Positions 41,101-49,634 of a DNA stretch of 64,000 nucleotides are shown piece by piece; position 1 is the stretch's first letter, and each line of letters begins with the position of its first letter. This DNA is from Sergeia podlipaevii. Taxonomy: Eukaryota; Euglenozoa; Kinetoplastea; Trypanosomatida; Trypanosomatidae. The notes beneath the pieces are model-generated. The model saw nothing but the letters and a program-made list of their open reading frames with translations, had not been told where the DNA came from and did not search any database. The translations under genes were made by a program, and so were the position numbers. The DNA is taken from positions 1-64,000 of the forward strand of contig JASANZ010002230.1 in the NCBI GenBank assembly GCA_030849805.1. The letters run 5' to 3'.

Positions 41101-44100
41101 AGCAGTATTGTAGCACACCAGCTGGGTCTGTAGTGCTGCTGGGTCATAAGATGCCGCGGCTGATATGTTGACCGATTGCTCGAGCACGGAAAGAAGAATG
41201 TCTAACAAGTGGTTGGATGCCACCGCGAGCTCGCGGTGCAGATGTGGAAGGGCGTCGATCATAAACTGCGACCACACATGAAGCATGGCGCCGTTGGCGT
41301 GTCCATGATGAAACGCTGCGCGGCCAACACCTTCCTCGATCACGACGTACAACTGCGGGAGTGAAAAAATGCGAGCCGCCTGACGCTTCAGCTCCGCCGC
41401 CACGGATGTGTCCTCGCGGGCACCTGAATTTGCTGTCGTCTGTTTTGGGGCTGCGAATGGCGCGGATGTCCACTGCGAGATAGAGCGGGCAAGCACATCA
41501 TAGGCACTTTCAGGGCCATGTCGATCGCACCGGTCGAGCAGTCGTACGACATGAAGAAGGAGCTGCAGCAGAGGGGACTGCGCAGGGTCGACGTCTTGAA
41601 CAACAGCCGCGTGGAGCAGCACAATCAGCTGTCCTGAGGCTCTCGCCCAGGTGTGTCTCACCAAACTTATAGCTGTTGCCTCAGTGATGGTTGCAGAAGA
41701 CGACATTTCGAGAAGACGATCAAGGCAGGAGAGAAGCGTGACAAGCTCGCGCACGCGACTACTTCGACCTCCGCCCAGCATACTCTCTGATACAGCAATG
41801 CTGGTGGAGGAAGGCGGGGAGGGTGACAACACAGTCCCATCCCTTATCACTGGAGGGAGTAGCACGCGGCGAGCGAGAGTAATAAGCAGTGAGATGATTG
41901 ATGCAAAGAGCGGGGGTTGAGTGTGGTCTCCAGTGTTGTTGTTGTTGTTGTTGCCGATATCGCTACCATTTGTAAAGGCATTAGGCTTGGATGCACCAGC
42001 AAAGGATGACCCAGAGGCAGGAAGGCCATAATGAGGTCCAAGATCGCTCTCAAGCATCTGAAGAAGTGAAGTCACGCTAGATGGAGTGCAAGAGTGCATG
42101 CATGCTATGTAGCCCGCCTGCGCGTTGGGAAGCAACATCAGCGCGTGGAGAAGCTGCACCAGCTCTGATTCGGTCAGCGGCACATATTCATAGCGCCCTT
42201 GACAAACAGCAGGTACGCTATTCTCCGCCTCAGCACCGTCTCCTTCACCACGTTGTGGTGGCACTGTCGCGCCTGTGAAAGACACACACTGCCGCAGCCG
42301 CCAGTATCGACTCACGCTCACCTCCTCCTCCGCGTCAGAGAGCATTTCTGGCTTGAGTGACTCAGGCCCTCGCTCCACCGGCATCGCAGAGAGAGGAGCA
42401 AAAGTAGCAAATAGAAGCGGTAGAGCGAGGCTCAGCGGAAAGGCGGACATCTCGTGAAAGAAGGGCATTGCCACTTCGCTGCAGCGTGTTGTGTTGACCG
42501 TTGCGCCTCCGCCTTCTTCCCAGATGGGTTGGGGGAGCAGGCTACTCAGCAATGTGTGATATCCAGTAAATAAGAGCGCCATAACGCGGCCCATTTGCTC
42601 CTGTGGTGGTGTAGCACTTTGACTGTGATGATGCTGTTGCTGTCGCCATGTCATGCACATCAACACCGCGTGACGCAGGAGGGCAACAACTTTCGTGGCG
42701 TTGATGGGATCTGTCGCAGCTCCAAGCATCAATGCATCTAACGTGCGCTTGCATGCGGGTAGACGCACAAGACGCATCAACAAAGCCGTCGCTCGACTGT
42801 CTGTTTCAGAGTCGTGCACCGCGAGCAGCAGCCACAATCGCGACACCACCGGTACGCTAACAGACTCCTGCCGCGCGTGGTAGCGCACACAATCAGGCAA
42901 CAACACGGCAGTGTCCACTGCTGTCGACGCAATGATGGACGCAATCTCAAGCGCTATCGTGCGTGGGGCCGCAGCGATGGTGACCGCCAGTTGCGTGAGC
43001 CAGCGCATGAACGCAGTGTTATACACAGGGGCTGTCGCCTCCACTGTAGAGTTGTCGCCCATCTCTGTGTGTACTTGATCTCCTTCCTCGTCTCCATGGC
43101 CCTCAAAAGGTATGGATGGCGGGGAGAGACCCCACACCGCGTCCGCCTTGGCCCGCCACAGTGTTAGCAAAATCGCCATATCTTTACACATGCCACACAT
43201 GCGATTAAATAGGTCCTCTGTCGCATCTCCAGCAACACAGCCGCCGGCACTCATGCTACTCATGCTGCCGCTATTGCCCCCAATGCAAACCGTGCTGGCC
43301 ATTGACCCACACACATGCAATAGACGAGGCAGCAGCTCGCCTTCAAGGCCGAATAAACAGGCAGGACCCAGGCGGCGCGGCCATATCCGATCCTGAAGAC
43401 CCGCCAGCAGTCCTAGAGTCAAGAGGCGCAGCACCTGTACGCTCCCGTCTACCAGCTGCATAGCCACATAGTGCCGTTCAAGCACATCACTACTCTGCGG
43501 CTCCTCCTCGCAGCCACCGCGAGCGTCCCTCAGAACTCCACATGCGGTGGTCACCACCCTCGTGAGGGTCAGCGATGTAACCAATATTACACTTGCCAAC
43601 TGTTCCGCCTGCTGCTCGCGGTCCTTCACGTGGCTCATGACGTACTCCTCCAGTATTTCCAGGGTACCGTATACCCTGCAGAAGCGTTCCTCAAGTCGCA
43701 ACCGAACGGACAGCCAGTTCTGCTTTTTCTCATCATCGCCGCCTTCTTCAGTATCGTCATCGCTATGGCTTTCTCTATCGCTATCACCGTCTTTGATGTT
43801 GCTCTTCTTGAAAAGCCGATCGGCTTCTGCAGCAACCAAAGCTACAAGACCAGAAACATACAAAATAAAATGATTCCATGGAAGCACTTCAAAGAGCTTC
43901 CCTAGAGTGGCGGCCATTAGGCGACTGAAGCCCTTGCCATCAAGACGCTGATGAGCGGCTTTGTAAGATTCCAGAGAGGTAAGCAGATCGCATAGATGAG
44001 GCAGCAACATGGGTGCTGCAATGGCAACAAATGGTGTTCGTGCACCGCCAGACAGAGATGAAAAGGGAGTTACCGCACCTTCAGAACTGGCCGCCACAGG

Positions 44101-45918
44101 CGAACTCGCCACCCCACCCGCATCCGTCTCTTCATCGTCGTTGTCATCCTCCCCAAGCTCTTCGTCCGGTACTGGGGACACTGAAGTCGCAGCGTTGGTT
44201 ACCGTCTCCACGGTGAAGCGAAAGAGGCTCAGCAGAGCACGCAGCCACACCACTGGTACGCATTCAGCATCGAGCAGTCCGTCGGCAATCAACGGCAAAT
44301 TGCTGCCGCCTCGCAGCCGCGCTGCTTCAGTTGCCTGCGCCATTCTTCCTTCTGTCGCAGCACATAGTGCGCGAATCGCCGTCTCTTCTCTAGGCGCGAG
44401 CGGCCGAGAAGCGTCGGCCTTATCAGCGGGGAGGTCGGCTCCGTTAGTACTCACGCTGTACCGCGCACCCCAGCCTTGTAGTGTCATACGAAAGGCACAG
44501 CACAAGATGTGGCCAGAAATGAGCTCCAAGTATGAGCCACTACCGCCAGCAGGGTAGTTGGGTGGGTAGAGCCACGTCGCAACGCGCCGTACAAGGCTAC
44601 TAGTTGCTCCTGGAGTTCCTATGAGATGCATCGCAGCTGCAACGAGCAGTGCCATCTCCTGGGGAGAGAAGCTACTGCTGAGCGCTATTTTAGTGCTACC
44701 GTGACCCCCGCCCACGTCGCTGCTGCCGCTCTCGCCACCGCAATGTAATGGAAAGTAGGCAATGATAATGTCAAGGACTGCTCTTGATGTCTTCTCGCCA
44801 TCGTGGCTCTGCAAGGCACAAAACAGCGCCGCGTGCACACGCGTGTGGTCGGTCCCACCCCAACACACGTAGCGCAGCCTCTCGTGCCTTGGCACAGACG
44901 AGGGCTCACTTGTCTCCTCTTCACCAATTGGAAGTGAAGCGGGAGAAGACGCAATAGGCGCTGTCTCAACATCACCGCCCTCCGCTGCCAGGCGCCGAGC
45001 CTCACGTTTCTCCTCATCGGCAAGAAGCAGGCGCAGCAGCGTCGCAGCAGGCGCACGTACACCCGGTGCATGCCCCAGCAAGTCCCATAGTACAGCAAAC
45101 ACACAAGCTGAGCCCTCAGCGCGTTGTTCCTCGTCAGATGCCCCTCGACTTAGCAGTGGGTCTGCACTCACCGCATCGCTGACACGGTGCCGCGCAAGCA
45201 GCATCAGCTCCATCGCGCGACGGTACATTGGATTTCCTTCAGACTCTTCCAGAGAGGGCAGGAGCGCGGTGAAGAGCGCACGTAGGCAGACCCGCAACAG
45301 ACGCGGGGGTAAAGCGCGGACAATGAATCTTTCCACGAAGGAAAGCAAGTCCCCTTTCAGCTGCACACTAGACTGCGGGATGAGCTTCAGCACACCAAGT
45401 AAAAGAAATGGAAAGTCATGTTGCATCGCGCTTGTATGTGAAAGTCGATCCCCGCCTCCCACTATTCTGCTGCCACCCTGCCGCACCTGCTGTTGCATCT
45501 CCTTCTCCCATGGAGACGCATGCATGCACTCCGCGTAGAAGACCAGCACCTCCAGTGCCTTGCGGTGCACTCCAAGTACATTCTGGGGGTCCAGTGCCCG
45601 CCACAACGCGCGGCAAAACAGCAAAGGATCAGGCAGCCGCACCACGCCTACTACCTCTTTATGAGACTCTAAACAGCGCAGCAGCTGTGTCAGCAGAGAG
45701 GACTGGGTAGCCCAGTCAGAGTGAGGGGTGGTCTCAAATGAGGCTAGCAGCTTGTTGAAACTACTAGCCAAGCGGCTAGAGGGCTTGCCTTGCTCAATTT
45801 TAAGAGCGGCGCTAATATCGCTGCTGGCGCGCCGCGCAGTAGAAGTCCGTGACGAAGATGATGAAGTTGAGCTACTGTCAGCGGCATAACTCCTCGCTGC
45901 ATCAGCGGAGGAGGGCAT
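38152..45918 (-). CDS. Dopey (DOP1) family protein, 2588 aa
   Basis: ATG at 45918; the longest gene in the window and an uninterrupted frame. After a Ser-rich, disordered N-terminus (1-40), residues about 45-260 match the Dopey N-terminal domain: SFNKLLASFE, LPDPLLFCRALWRALDP, VHRKALEVLVFYAECM (about 117-132), FPFLLLGVLKLIPQSSVQLK and a LLPSLEES segment, all in family order. The rest is helical repeat-like sequence with acidic/Ser linkers, one Gln tract and Asn tract, and homopolymer Gly near a QRSIS segment. Dopey proteins (Dop1 in yeast, DOPEY1/2 in animals) work with MON2 and flippases in endosome-Golgi traffic and, in animals, kinesin-1 recruitment. Length is somewhat above the usual 1700-2400 aa because of inserts. 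Membrane association is expected without transmembrane segments. Confidence 0.78.
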   Translation of the reverse strand: MPSSADAARSYAADSSSTSSSSSRTSTARRASSDISAALKIEQGKPSSRLASSFNKLLASFETTPHSDWATQSSLLTQLLRCLESHKEVVGVVRLPDPLLFCRALWRALDPQNVLGVHRKALEVLVFYAECMHASPWEKEMQQQVRQGGSRIVGGGDRLSHTSAMQHDFPFLLLGVLKLIPQSSVQLKGDLLSFVERFIVRALPPRLLRVCLRALFTALLPSLEESEGNPMYRRAMELMLLARHRVSDAVSADPLLSRGASDEEQRAEGSACVFAVLWDLLGHAPGVRAPAATLLRLLLADEEKREARRLAAEGGDVETAPIASSPASLPIGEEETSEPSSVPRHERLRYVCWGGTDHTRVHAALFCALQSHDGEKTSRAVLDIIIAYFPLHCGGESGSSDVGGGHGSTKIALSSSFSPQEMALLVAAAMHLIGTPGATSSLVRRVATWLYPPNYPAGGSGSYLELISGHILCCAFRMTLQGWGARYSVSTNGADLPADKADASRPLAPREETAIRALCAATEGRMAQATEAARLRGGSNLPLIADGLLDAECVPVVWLRALLSLFRFTVETVTNAATSVSPVPDEELGEDDNDDEETDAGGVASSPVAASSEGAVTPFSSLSGGARTPFVAIAAPMLLPHLCDLLTSLESYKAAHQRLDGKGFSRLMAATLGKLFEVLPWNHFILYVSGLVALVAAEADRLFKKSNIKDGDSDRESHSDDDTEEGGDDEKKQNWLSVRLRLEERFCRVYGTLEILEEYVMSHVKDREQQAEQLASVILVTSLTLTRVVTTACGVLRDARGGCEEEPQSSDVLERHYVAMQLVDGSVQVLRLLTLGLLAGLQDRIWPRRLGPACLFGLEGELLPRLLHVCGSMASTVCIGGNSGSMSSMSAGGCVAGDATEDLFNRMCGMCKDMAILLTLWRAKADAVWGLSPPSIPFEGHGDEEGDQVHTEMGDNSTVEATAPVYNTAFMRWLTQLAVTIAAAPRTIALEIASIIASTAVDTAVLLPDCVRYHARQESVSVPVVSRLWLLLAVHDSETDSRATALLMRLVRLPACKRTLDALMLGAATDPINATKVVALLRHAVLMCMTWRQQQHHHSQSATPPQEQMGRVMALLFTGYHTLLSSLLPQPIWEEGGGATVNTTRCSEVAMPFFHEMSAFPLSLALPLLFATFAPLSAMPVERGPESLKPEMLSDAEEEVSVSRYWRLRQCVSFTGATVPPQRGEGDGAEAENSVPAVCQGRYEYVPLTESELVQLLHALMLLPNAQAGYIACMHSCTPSSVTSLLQMLESDLGPHYGLPASGSSFAGASKPNAFTNGSDIGNNNNNNTGDHTQPPLFASIISLLITLARRVLLPPVIRDGTVLSPSPPSSTSIAVSESMLGGGRSSRVRELVTLLSCLDRLLEMSSSATITEATAISLVRHTWARASGQLIVLLHAAVVQDVDPAQSPLLQLLLHVVRLLDRCDRHGPESAYDVLARSISQWTSAPFAAPKQTTANSGAREDTSVAAELKRQAARIFSLPQLYVVIEEGVGRAAFHHGHANGAMLHVWSQFMIDALPHLHRELAVASNHLLDILLSVLEQSVNISAAASYDPAALQTQLVCYNTAARIIAFTCEAARLACGEKRGSAKERETNNGGWFSSGPANSGGADAEEASLWALSPLLEPARHALPRLLKCCCRTLSSDEYEPASHGEGVSSVNAGGRGALIASARATLTLLLKEARLDFLRAFVLYWGSRFAPDLWSLLAVPALESSVGQAGAASAAEAQSKEAPSAPIPYFPHSYRIGGGGGGGQQRQNQFNRMSDQRSISAVTRSSSSSEAECVALMVLDDTGATAAQLIEAVGTMSTALMSSRVAKWSKGKSVDGATEETVPGELLYFFFLDVTLKAHAARFKEWRPSSEEVNALLAVLTQRLNSSNGGSWQAPEPVCVALLLSVLNRVVSRVSNIARIGAAVRADLYKDLRFSTVVQRALECISASYTTETCVPAASLLTTTHNNTGTSAEQSGTAAQAVSCPKAWRFTLHATAALLPDIFPLSDVMQVDGHAQVVQAACTLCTHALIPAIQAGITLTSQQHRPSEADLTARAPGAIASLRLLRVLLTISEVSQQQQQQQQPHAASAATSSVMPVARRVRVELFNTLFMEHFFWLPRTVLREWLLAWRQLCVDRSFKAIAFDRFSPDTSASRIFTALLTSFETEAANRAQQLRCLAAHILALPSTGVSDRELLNFVKERIEETLRTFSPASTGAGPIPTVKEVNDGTVVFKPVKAVLFLFRVLLVRAREAQLAPLWPLVLPEVLRALSLYVLEQPNGRTGSSTAPGAKASKAERRAAAATVLTEAKTQDIQALQIEALKVVDMGQLVCPERFSAFRWFFSDDCDTLPVPLITSAPVRPATSTEAREEARGLATPWFTFFVPLLKERAAWYTRCGWGDPSILLSELDHACHDDGPLAASPAWAHITAGDAESSVSLSAAAAGTRPPASASAFALLGQPAASGPSNRYCEGLPRPLLTVPETHYKRFSGVRVCAGALAALTSLAPGRLPLATGNERRNEDCKAAVAMAPTRVQYADGWDSEFLREMLVADLSKTDPDTHV

Positions 45919-46825
45919 AACTAAAGAAAAAAAAAATGCTATATCCTCACTTCACAAGCAGCAGCAAAGGCAAAAGTAATAATGAAAGATAACCGTAAAT
46001 GGCTTGGGTATGTGGATGTCAAAAAAAAAAAAATTTACACAATTGTCTTTAAACCTACTTCTTCACACCGTCAATATATATATATATATATCTTTTCCCT
46101 TTATCTAGAAATACAACTGTCGTACCAAGAAACAAATGCAAGGTCAAAAGCAAAGCAATAAAAAACAGACAAGTTATGCCTTTGTTGATTGCGATATGTA
46201 TGTGTACTGTGAGGGAGTTCAATGAAATTGATTTGATTGACAATGAAGTGGAAAAAAAGATGGAACTCCTATTGATTTGTTTACTATGGAAATAATGACA
46301 GGAAAGAAAAAAAATGTAGAAGAAAATTGTCACGATAAAATGAAGAAATAAATATAAAAAGAGAAATATGACAGCTCCTCATTGAACAAAAAGAATAGAA
46401 AGGGAGCATAAGTATACAAGAAACGTGCGTTTGAATATGTCTCTACATTGCCCTAAATAGTAACTGTGAGACAAACCGGCACCACCAGAAAAAGACCACT
46501 GTCTTCTTGAATTAGCAAGATTTCTTGTTCTGATAGTTTATTGCAGCCAAAAAAATATAATAATGAAGAAAATGACTGCGCGTTAAATAAATAAAAAAAA
46601 TAAGTTAAGTCACTCTCACACTCGTCCTATCTCTCTCATACACTCTCTGAGGTGGATACCCCATAAGGTACGTCAAAAAAAAATAATTTCTTGTCTCCTT
46701 CGCGAGCGCACACACTCTCTCACTCTTTCCTCTACGGATTACTTTCTCTTGCACCCCCTCCCCTTCTCTCTCATCTACGCTCTCCCTTTCTACGCTACCT
46801 TTTGGCATGAGGCCGCCAGTTGTGT

Positions 46826-46893
<68 letters not shown>

Positions 46894-47320
46894 CGCTGCG
46901 TATACACACATTGCTGACGTGTGCTCGCGTGTGTCCGTGCGTGTGTGCAAGTATGCGTTCACCACCAACTAACGACCTTGAGAAGGTAAAGACACAAGAG
47001 ACACACACACACACAGCATTGATCATCAGCAGAATACAGTAGGGTAGGTAGAGAGAGAGAGAGAGAGAGAAAGGCGGGGATAGAGAGAAAGAAAGAAAAA
47101 GATTACACATTCTCCTACGCCGCTGTGCAATCTCATCTCTTCCGCTAATCTGCTCCTTTCAATAAAAAGATACAAAAAATTGATATATATAGAAAAAAAA
47201 CACACACAAACAACAACCCAAGTCATCCTCATCAGTACTCCAGTCTCTTCGCCATACGCCTTATCGCCTTTTCGCACAGAACCCCCATGACAGCCCACAC
47301 ACAAGAAAGCAATCGTCTTC
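45919..47320. other. Intergenic region with a long GT microsatellite
   Basis: About 1.4 kb with no supported gene. It holds a poly(A)/(T) splice tract just upstream of Dopey (45927-45936), TA repeats (46074-46090), the long GT array (46820-46892), a GA array (47050-47069) and short CA runs. Open frames are repeats of Thr-His, Cys-Val or similar. Confidence 0.55.
46820..46892. repeat. Long (GT)n microsatellite
   Basis: About 36 GT units with one early interruption (GTAT), the longest dinucleotide array in the window. In the transcript it reads as CA repeats in the 3' flank of the MYND gene. Confidence 0.95.
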
Positions 47321-49096
47321 TTAGTTGCGCGAAGCAATTGGCTTACTCTTGTTGTTGACGCGCTGCTGCTCGCCCTTCTCCACTCCGCTCTGCTGTTGAT
47401 GTGACTGGCCGCGGGACTCCCGGATAAGATTCTCTCCCGTGGCTCGAAGCCCTTTCGCCTCCTCGTCTTTGGATTCATCCTTGAAGAGAAGAAGCATGGC
47501 GGCAAGACGCAGGCAGGACATACCATGAAGGTATGGATCGCCCTTGACACGCTCGTCGTCGCTGCACTGACGCAGACACTTCTCACCTTGGTCAAGCCAG
47601 CGGGTGGCTTGATCCGCAGGAGCGCGGACGGCCATCATGACAAAAATACGAGAGAGGAGTGAGAGTATCTCGCACTGTTGCGCAACAAGAACGTTACGCA
47701 TCTCCGCAAACTCGCCACACGGGTTGCTTGCGTTTACAGTGAAGAGTGCGATGACAACGTCCTTGGCAATTTTAATGCGACGCCAGAACTCCGTCGCGAT
47801 GGAGCTCTTCAGTGCGTACTCGACCTGCAGCGCGGCAAGTGCATGCAGGGGACGAGAGAAAGAGACATATTCCTCCACGGTTGAAATGGGGCCCTCAAAC
47901 TCCTCGCAATGAAAGGCAGTAAAAAAAAGCACGTGCGCTTGAATAGTTATCTCGGATGATGGACTGAACACGTATAGATGATCGAGGCACGCTGCTGAGA
48001 GTGACGCGCAGCCTTCTAGGATGGCACTGCGGTTCACCTCACGCAGCAGTACACACGAAAAGTCAATCACTTCCTCCTCGCTTGGCACCGGCGGGGACGC
48101 ACTGGTCGCTGACGTGGAGGGCGAAGATGACTTGGGGGTAATGAAGCGATACTGGAGGCCTTCCTCCTTGGCAGGTTTGAGTGTGCACAAGGTGAACTCC
48201 ACAGCACAGCCAAGAGCATTGCCGCTGTCCACAAGAATCGTGTAGTATGTATTGTCCAAACACGCCCACCACGCCACAAGGCCTGTGTCATCGCTAACTT
48301 CAGTGGCGACAACACCAGAGCGGTAGCGGTACTTCTCCTTTAGCAAAGGACAGAGCAGTCCATGACCCTTCTTCATGTGTGCGTTAAGGCACTCGCGAGA
48401 GCAGTACTGAGTCATCTCACAGTCATCACAGGTGTAACCGACTGAATAGGCGGGGTCCAGGCAGTTGGTGCAGCGCTTGCCATAATAGGGCTTCAGTAAG
48501 AAGCGAATTGGGCGGGGCAGCTGCACAGGCTTGCCTCCCGCAGTAGCGGAAACGGTGCCCATGTGCCACCCACACGCCTTGTAACCCCCGCAGCTGAGTA
48601 CCACGTCACGTAGTTCCTCGTTGAGTCCAAGCACTTCACCTTCCAGTCGCTCAAAATGCACTTCCAACCGAAACGTAGAGGCGCCGCTATCTGGTCCGTC
48701 TTGATTGCGGCATGTCCCTTCAATCAGCACGTGGCACTTGCGATCTTTCTGGTGGATAGGAACAATAGGAATGCCATCAGGAGCAGTGGTGTTGCTCACC
48801 GCACTGCCATCTCTCTTAATACCCCGCGCTACCGGGCTTGCCAGCGATGCGGTCGGTGAGAAAACTTTAGCCTCACCCTTGACGAAGCATACCTCGTTCT
48901 CCACATTCATGCGGATCAGCACATGCCATTGACTGAACTGAGTAAGTGAGCACACCTGCGATGGACCAGGAGAAGGAGACGAGTTCGCCTCTGCAGCATC
49001 AGGCTGCGGTGCCGCCGCTGCTGACTTCTCCGGAGGGAACACGTTAGAGAAGTGCATCGTGTACAGCCCCGAGTGACCCTCGCGACCCACCTCCAT
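47321..49096 (-). CDS. MYND-type zinc-finger protein
   Basis: I start at the ATG at 49096 (MEVGREGHSGLYTMHF), 591 aa; a further ATG at 49240 lies upstream of the predicted acceptor AG at 49183-49184. The MYND finger is complete: C209-x2-C212-x10-C223-x2-C226-x5-C232-x3-C236-x8-H245-x3-C249. Before it is a beta-rich region of about 150 residues (about 55-205), possibly a small globular domain with paired strands (WHVLIRMNVENEV, CHVLIEGTC, FRLEVHFERL). After it come about 330 residues that are mainly helical, with a Lys/Glu/Gln-rich tail. MYND fingers mediate protein-protein contacts, often with proline-rich ligands. There is no SET domain, so this is not an SMYD methyltransferase. The specific partner is unknown. 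Confidence 0.85.
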   Translation of the reverse strand: MEVGREGHSGLYTMHFSNVFPPEKSAAAAPQPDAAEANSSPSPGPSQVCSLTQFSQWHVLIRMNVENEVCFVKGEAKVFSPTASLASPVARGIKRDGSAVSNTTAPDGIPIVPIHQKDRKCHVLIEGTCRNQDGPDSGASTFRLEVHFERLEGEVLGLNEELRDVVLSCGGYKACGWHMGTVSATAGGKPVQLPRPIRFLLKPYYGKRCTNCLDPAYSVGYTCDDCEMTQYCSRECLNAHMKKGHGLLCPLLKEKYRYRSGVVATEVSDDTGLVAWWACLDNTYYTILVDSGNALGCAVEFTLCTLKPAKEEGLQYRFITPKSSSPSTSATSASPPVPSEEEVIDFSCVLLREVNRSAILEGCASLSAACLDHLYVFSPSSEITIQAHVLFFTAFHCEEFEGPISTVEEYVSFSRPLHALAALQVEYALKSSIATEFWRRIKIAKDVVIALFTVNASNPCGEFAEMRNVLVAQQCEILSLLSRIFVMMAVRAPADQATRWLDQGEKCLRQCSDDERVKGDPYLHGMSCLRLAAMLLLFKDESKDEEAKGLRATGENLIRESRGQSHQQQSGVEKGEQQRVNNKSKPIASRN

Positions 49097-49181
49097 TTTC
49101 TCTCTCTTTTTCAATGCAATTGTTGGAGGTGAGAGGTGGTATAGGTGGTATAGAATGTAGTGATACGACAAAAAAGATGAA

Positions 49182-49215
49182 CCTAAAATGTGTGAGTTCA
49201 GCGTATAAAAAATAA
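49182..49215 (-). promoter_or_regulatory. Predicted polypyrimidine tract and trans-splice acceptor
   Basis: On the minus strand, T-rich sequence (TTTATTTTTTATTTTTTATA) is followed by CACACATTTTAG, with AG at 49183-49184, 87 nt before the ATG at 49096. Confidence 0.5.
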
Positions 49216-49634
49216 AAAATAAACCGTAACTACTGAGCATCCAATGAGAAAAGGATTAAAAAAAAAACAGGAAAATCAGTGACAACGTCAGGAATAATAT
49301 TAAATCTGATGTCCATGTGCTCTACAGCAAAGGGAGACCACAGAAAGAAAAGGTAATTCTCCTCGCAAAATGTATATGTACATATATACGTATGGAGTGA
49401 ATAAATAAAGCAAACATACAAAAAAAAAAGCCTGCAACATGTGTATCTAGTTGAAATGAGTAAGTGTCAAAGACACTTTTCAGTTAACGATTTTGTTTTC
49501 TTTTTTAGAGCATTAACATGCCAAAAAAAAAGTAGAAGAGAAAGGTCATATAGCCAGTAAACAGTGCCCTGCCCCTCAATTATGGATCTTCACTATTGAA
49601 GATTGGAGATGCACTTTCAGTCCTTCTCACTCTT
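49216..49634. other. Intergenic region, AT-rich
   Basis: No gene is supported. A-runs at 49259-49269, 49421-49430 and 49522-49531 are the main features; the interval covers the 3' end of the TruD transcript and upstream part of the MYND splice region. Confidence 0.5.

Noticed and set aside
49097..49240. Upstream in-frame ATG for the MYND gene at 49240
   Set aside because: A likely splice acceptor (AG at 49183-49184) lies downstream of it, and the extra sequence is Tyr/Leu/Ser-rich like UTR.
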